NCBI GenBank assembly: GCA_016098155.1
Contig: JAAAJB010000797.1
Coordinates: forward strand, 1 to 12,606
Length of the DNA stretch: 12,606 nt
From: Actinomortierella ambigua
Taxonomy: Eukaryota > Mortierellomycota > Mortierellomycetes > Mortierellales > Mortierellaceae
Direction of reading: 5' to 3'
Shown: positions 9,675-12,606 of the stretch, piece by piece
How the letters are laid out: every line of letters starts with the position of its first letter
Numbering within the stretch: the stretch's first letter is position 1
Notes under the pieces: generated by a model
What the model saw: the letters and a program-made list of their open reading frames with translations, nothing else
What the model was told of the DNA's origin: nothing
The model's database searches: none
Program-made: the position numbers and the translations under genes

Positions 9675-10414
9675 AAAGAGGAGAAAGACGAAGAAAAAAA
9701 AATGAAGAGGGGGGGAGGAAGGGGGCTCCTCGCCCCCCCAAGACCCTTTTTTCGGGAAAAGAAAAACTCTTACCCCACATTCCCTTTTACAACCCAACAC
9801 TGCCATCCTCCCCTCCCTCTCAAACCCCCCATACACTCCCCTCTCGATAATGAGAAAACCATAAAAAAGATGACACCAACAAAACACAGCCCAGGTGATT
9901 GTGGAGAGAACAAACACCATGAGGGCGTAGAGACGAGATGTATGTTTGGAGACTATCACAACTCTCCCTGTTGGCTCGGGGCTATTTAAAGGTCAAAGAA
10001 CTCTTATTCTCACCAGGGTTTGGCGGGTCGAACCTGCTGTTGTTCTAAACTGAACACCAGGTACGCACACCACTGAGAATATTTAGAGACACCCCAATAT
10101 TCGTATGTGCAAGGCTGGATAAGGAATGAAAAAGATTTTCTTTTTGTTGCATGTTGAATTACATCGAGATAACAAACTATAGACAAGGGGGATGGGGGAA
10201 GAGGTTTTGAAATGTGCAAAAAAGAAGAAGTGTGGGAAGGTAAAGAGGTAGAGAGGGTAGAGAGGGGCTGTATGAAGACTGGACAGCAAGAAACCACTTG
10301 TAATTTGCTTGCTGTCAACAACCAAGTGGTAATTTGTCTTTTTTTTTTCCAGTCTAAAGTCGTCCACATTGCTGGGCTCCTCTCCCTCTCCTTCTTTTGA
10401 CCGCCCCTGACCAC
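9675..10414. other. Gene-free space between convergent PHO85 and R-SNARE genes
   Basis: I see no credible gene in these 740 bases on either strand. They hold the 3' untranslated regions and poly(A) sites of both genes, but no canonical AATAAA is evident close to either stop. A GC hairpin (9721-9737) follows the PHO85 stop, and G-rich runs occur near 9709-9725 and 10189-10202. Confidence 0.55.
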
Positions 10415-12422
10415 TTATTTTGTTGCCTGGACAATAGACACTATTTTGTGAAGAGCAGATATATAAAAGAGAAAAAAGGACCGTTAGAAATAAAAGAAAA
10501 AAAAAGAAAGACATGGTGGTGTCCTCTCATATCCTGTTCCATGCTGAAAGAAAGAGTCTCTTTGTCTCTTTGTCTCTTTTCCACATACCAATGATAATGA
10601 TCAGGATGATGGCCACACCGGCACCAATCAGCAGGCGCATCTTCATGTTCTTCCACCACATCTGGCGGCGGACACCCGAGGCGCCCTTACGGAACTGGAT
10701 GGCGCCCTGCTCCAAGTCGGCTGTTTTTTCGTCATTGGTTGTCGGTGGTGTTTGTTGGGTTGGGTTTGGTGGATCCATTGGATGTCAAAGAGCCAAAAAA
10801 AAAAAAAAAAAAATAGTAAAGAGAATGGAATATTAGTACTGGTTAGATGGACTACCTGGGTCGACAAAGAGAAGCGAGGGGAAAGGGACAAAGAGAGAAA
10901 AAGTTGTGTGACACCACCCCTCCATCAGCCAGTGATAAAAATATCGGTCTATGACGCCAATGATTAATTCATGGGTCTTCTTGGCACACACCAAAAGAGG
11001 AGGGGGCAGGGGGGGGGGGCACAGACAGCGGCCAGTGGTCGTAGTGGGCGGGGGAGATGAGAAGAAACGTTGTACGTGCAACACAGGGGTCCATTGTTGC
11101 ACTGGCAACCAGACCAGAGACAACAACACCACAGGCAAAGTGGATGAACAGCCGGATTGTATCGTTTTGTTTGTTTTGTTTGTTTAGGGGAGAAAGAGGG
11201 GAGGTGTTGGAAGACCAAAGGGGGATTCTTTGTCAACAAAAGGGGAGACCTGGCGTGACATGCGCAACAAGTGTCGTTCGAGGTTGTGGAGTGCGAGTGA
11301 GTGTGAGTGTGAGAGAGTAGGGTAGGGGAACACACCCTACTACTACTTTCTCTCTCTTTCTCTAATCTCTTTGCTCATCTTCACTGCGCGTCGTTATTCT
11401 TCTGTCTCGTCCCGATATTTCAAAGAGAGCGCAATACCGTTGGAAATGGAAGGGGGGGGGAGGGAGAAGAGAGCAGGTAAGCAGGGTGTGGTGTGGGGTC
11501 GAGGGAGGCGGTGCTGGGATCTCAAGCTCGAGAGAGAACCCACGCGCGGAGATGGCGTGGCGGGAAGGGCGGGAGAATGGGAGAGCGTGTCCTGTTCACT
11601 CTCTTTTGTTTTTGAGAGCAACAACACCCTCGACCACCACCACCACCACCACCACCACGGCGAAGCGGTGGAAGCGGAAGAAAGAAAAAAAAAAACATGG
11701 GAGAGAGTCCACTTACAAGTCTTGTGTTGAAGCGAGTCGAGCTTGTCGCCTCGGTCCTTGACAGAGTCAATCTATACCATGATGGCAGCACGTGAAAGGA
11801 TGAATGAAAAAGAAGAGTGAGTTTTCCTCCATTGCTTGTCAAAGTCTGTCCAATATGCAGCACATGGAACATAGACGGGCACCCTCCTCTCTCATTCTCA
11901 TTCTCTGCTGCAAGTAGACAGACATACTGCCCCCCTTCTCTTACTCTCTCTCTCTCTCTCTCTCCCCTTCAAAGAGGGCACTGACAAAAGGGAGTAAAAA
12001 TAGAGAGCAGCAGCAGCAGCAGCACGGCCATCCCGTCCCAAAAGAGAAACAACCTCCATCAGGGAGTCTGAGAGGAAACACACCGTGGGTGGGTGGGGTG
12101 CTCATTCGCTCTCTCTCTCTATACTCTCCTCTCTACCTCCTCTGCTCTTATCTCTCTTCTTTCTCCACATACATTCTGCTGCATAATGCCGATAACGTCA
12201 TCGACTTGGCTCTTCAGGGCTTCGACCTTGGAGGCCTGACCACCGTTGTTGTTGTTGTTGTTGCGGGCTATAACAAGGCGGATAAAAGAAAGGAAAAGAG
12301 AGAGGGTTACAACTCTGGACTGAGGCATACATATGACATCGATACTGGAGGGGAATATATATTCATCGAGCAAAAAAAAAAAAGGAGAGGAAAGTCGTAC
12401 GCATATGAGGATCGTAACTCAT
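10415..12422 (-). CDS. SNC1: Synaptobrevin/VAMP R-SNARE (Snc1-like)
   Basis: Minus strand, five exons: 12422-12401, 12267-12173, 11771-11717, 10720-10589 and 10440-10415 (stop TAA). Introns are 133, 401, 996 and 148 nt. The product is 109 residues; yeast Snc1 has 117 and VAMP2 116. It is a vesicle-anchored SNARE that pairs with plasma-membrane Q-SNAREs for exocytosis and endocytic recycling. Visible: short N-terminus MSYDPHMPR, six Asn (10-15), the SNARE heptads from about residue 21 to 80 (QVDDVIGIMQQNIDSVKDRG, then KLDSLQHKTSDLEQGA), zero-layer Arg46, basic-tryptophan juxtamembrane RRQMWWKNMKMR (75-86), and a transmembrane anchor (87-105) ending QATK. The last exon (26 nt) was chosen because VSIVQATK continues the anchor, like the 'VVATR' ends of fungal synaptobrevins. 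A nearer acceptor would leave a 44-nt intron and a poorer tail. Splice phases 1-0-1-1 all agree. No cysteine is available for palmitoylation near the membrane. Confidence 0.9.
10795..10813. repeat. A19 homopolymer (T19 in R-SNARE intron 3)
   Basis: Nineteen A on the plus strand, read as T19 in the sense of the R-SNARE gene, 73 nt before the intron 3 acceptor. It may act as a distant polypyrimidine element. The length is prone to sequencing error. Confidence 0.9.
11633..11658. repeat. (ACC)n trinucleotide microsatellite in R-SNARE intron 3
   Basis: Twenty-six bases of perfect ACC repeat, GGT on the R-SNARE coding strand, 58 nt after the intron 3 donor. It is the same unit as the GGT repeat in PHO85 intron 5. 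Confidence 0.9.
11944..11964. repeat. (CT)n dinucleotide repeat in R-SNARE intron 2
   Basis: About ten CT units, GA on the sense strand of the R-SNARE gene. It is a simple microsatellite with no sign of function. A GCA/CAG run follows at 12007-12023 in the same intron. Confidence 0.9.
12245..12262 (-). repeat. (AAC)6 coding repeat, poly-Asn in the R-SNARE N-terminus
   Basis: Six AAC codons on the minus strand encode Asn10-Asn15, immediately after the intron 1 acceptor. The repeat sits in the variable, unstructured N-terminal leader before the SNARE motif, so length changes would be tolerated. Confidence 0.9.
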
Positions 12423-12606
12423 GGTGTCAATGTGTTTCTGGGTGATGAAGTGGTGGAGAGGGGAGAGCAGAGAAGAGAGGGAATTAAAAGATGCTGATGT
12501 GGTGAGAGAGAAAGAGTGGTGGTGTGAGTGAGTGAGTGAGGGAGAGAAGAGAGATGAGGGAACACGGGAGTTGGAAAGGCGAAGAAAAAAAAAAAAAAAG
12601 TGACTG
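12423..12606 (-). promoter_or_regulatory. CT-rich upstream region / 5' leader of the R-SNARE gene
   Basis: The plus strand is strongly purine-rich (GAGAGA, GTGAGTGAGTGAGTGAG at about 12525-12540, A15 at 12585-12599), so the R-SNARE gene sees a CT-rich leader directly before its ATG. The start context is ACACCATGAG. No TATA box is visible within the window. Confidence 0.4.

Noticed and set aside
10023..10037. GCGGGTCGAACCTGC, resembling a tRNA T-arm
   Set aside because: The loop is not a proper TTCRANY, and there is no matching acceptor stem, D-arm or anticodon arm within tRNA distance.
10545..10588. A 44-nt final intron in the R-SNARE gene ending at TTTCAG
   Set aside because: It would be far shorter than any other intron here and would end the protein with AWNRI. 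The acceptor at 10441 gives a proper membrane anchor and tail.
11371..11730. A plus-strand open frame with a poly-His run
   Set aside because: The His run is the ACC microsatellite inside the R-SNARE intron; the rest has no similarity to known proteins.

Overview
This looks like a stretch of nuclear DNA from a fungus. I infer an early-diverging filamentous lineage of the Mucoromycota/Mortierellomycota kind, but the sequence alone does not prove that. The reasons are five conserved eukaryotic genes and one gene fragment with fungal-type orthologues, 18 GT-AG introns that I could place by protein homology and reading phase, CTAAC/CTAAT-like branch sites, and a very high load of homopolymers and simple repeats outside exons. 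There is no sign of bacterial operons, CRISPR arrays, phage, transposons or rRNA/tRNA genes.

Layout, left to right. (1) 1-120, plus: last 39 codons of a zinc alcohol dehydrogenase of the cinnamyl-alcohol-dehydrogenase type. (2) 308-1215, minus: CutC-family protein, two exons, 248 residues. (3) 1216-1406: short intergenic region shared by the divergent CutC and ARP4 genes. (4) 1407-3228, plus: actin-related protein Arp4/BAF53, four exons, 465 residues. (5) 3476-5271, minus: Ssf1/Peter Pan Brix-domain ribosome biogenesis factor, five exons, 428 residues. (6) 5272-7021: 1.75 kb without a gene, purine-rich on the left and pyrimidine-rich on the right. (7) 7022-9674, plus: Pho85/Cdk5-type cyclin-dependent kinase, seven exons, 301 residues, with PCTAIRE where Pho85 and Cdk5 have PSTAIRE. 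(8) 9675-10414: gene-free space between convergent genes. (9) 10415-12422, minus: synaptobrevin/VAMP-type R-SNARE (Snc1-like), five exons, 109 residues. (10) 12423-12606: CT-rich upstream region of the R-SNARE gene.

The genes are ordinary core genes: chromatin remodelling (Arp4), 60S ribosome assembly (Ssf1), nutrient and cell-cycle signalling (Pho85), exocytosis (R-SNARE), and metal or redox metabolism (CutC, ADH). I see no common pathway or operon-like logic, and no evidence of a new multi-gene system. The items worth a second look are the PCTAIRE substitution in a compact Pho85-like kinase, the tiny first coding exons (12, 15, 19 and 22 nt) in all four genes with more than two exons, the CT-rich leaders, a nearly 1 kb intron inside the SNARE motif, and an acidic/lysine-rich insert in Arp4. 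All exon boundaries are hand predictions and no transcript evidence was available.
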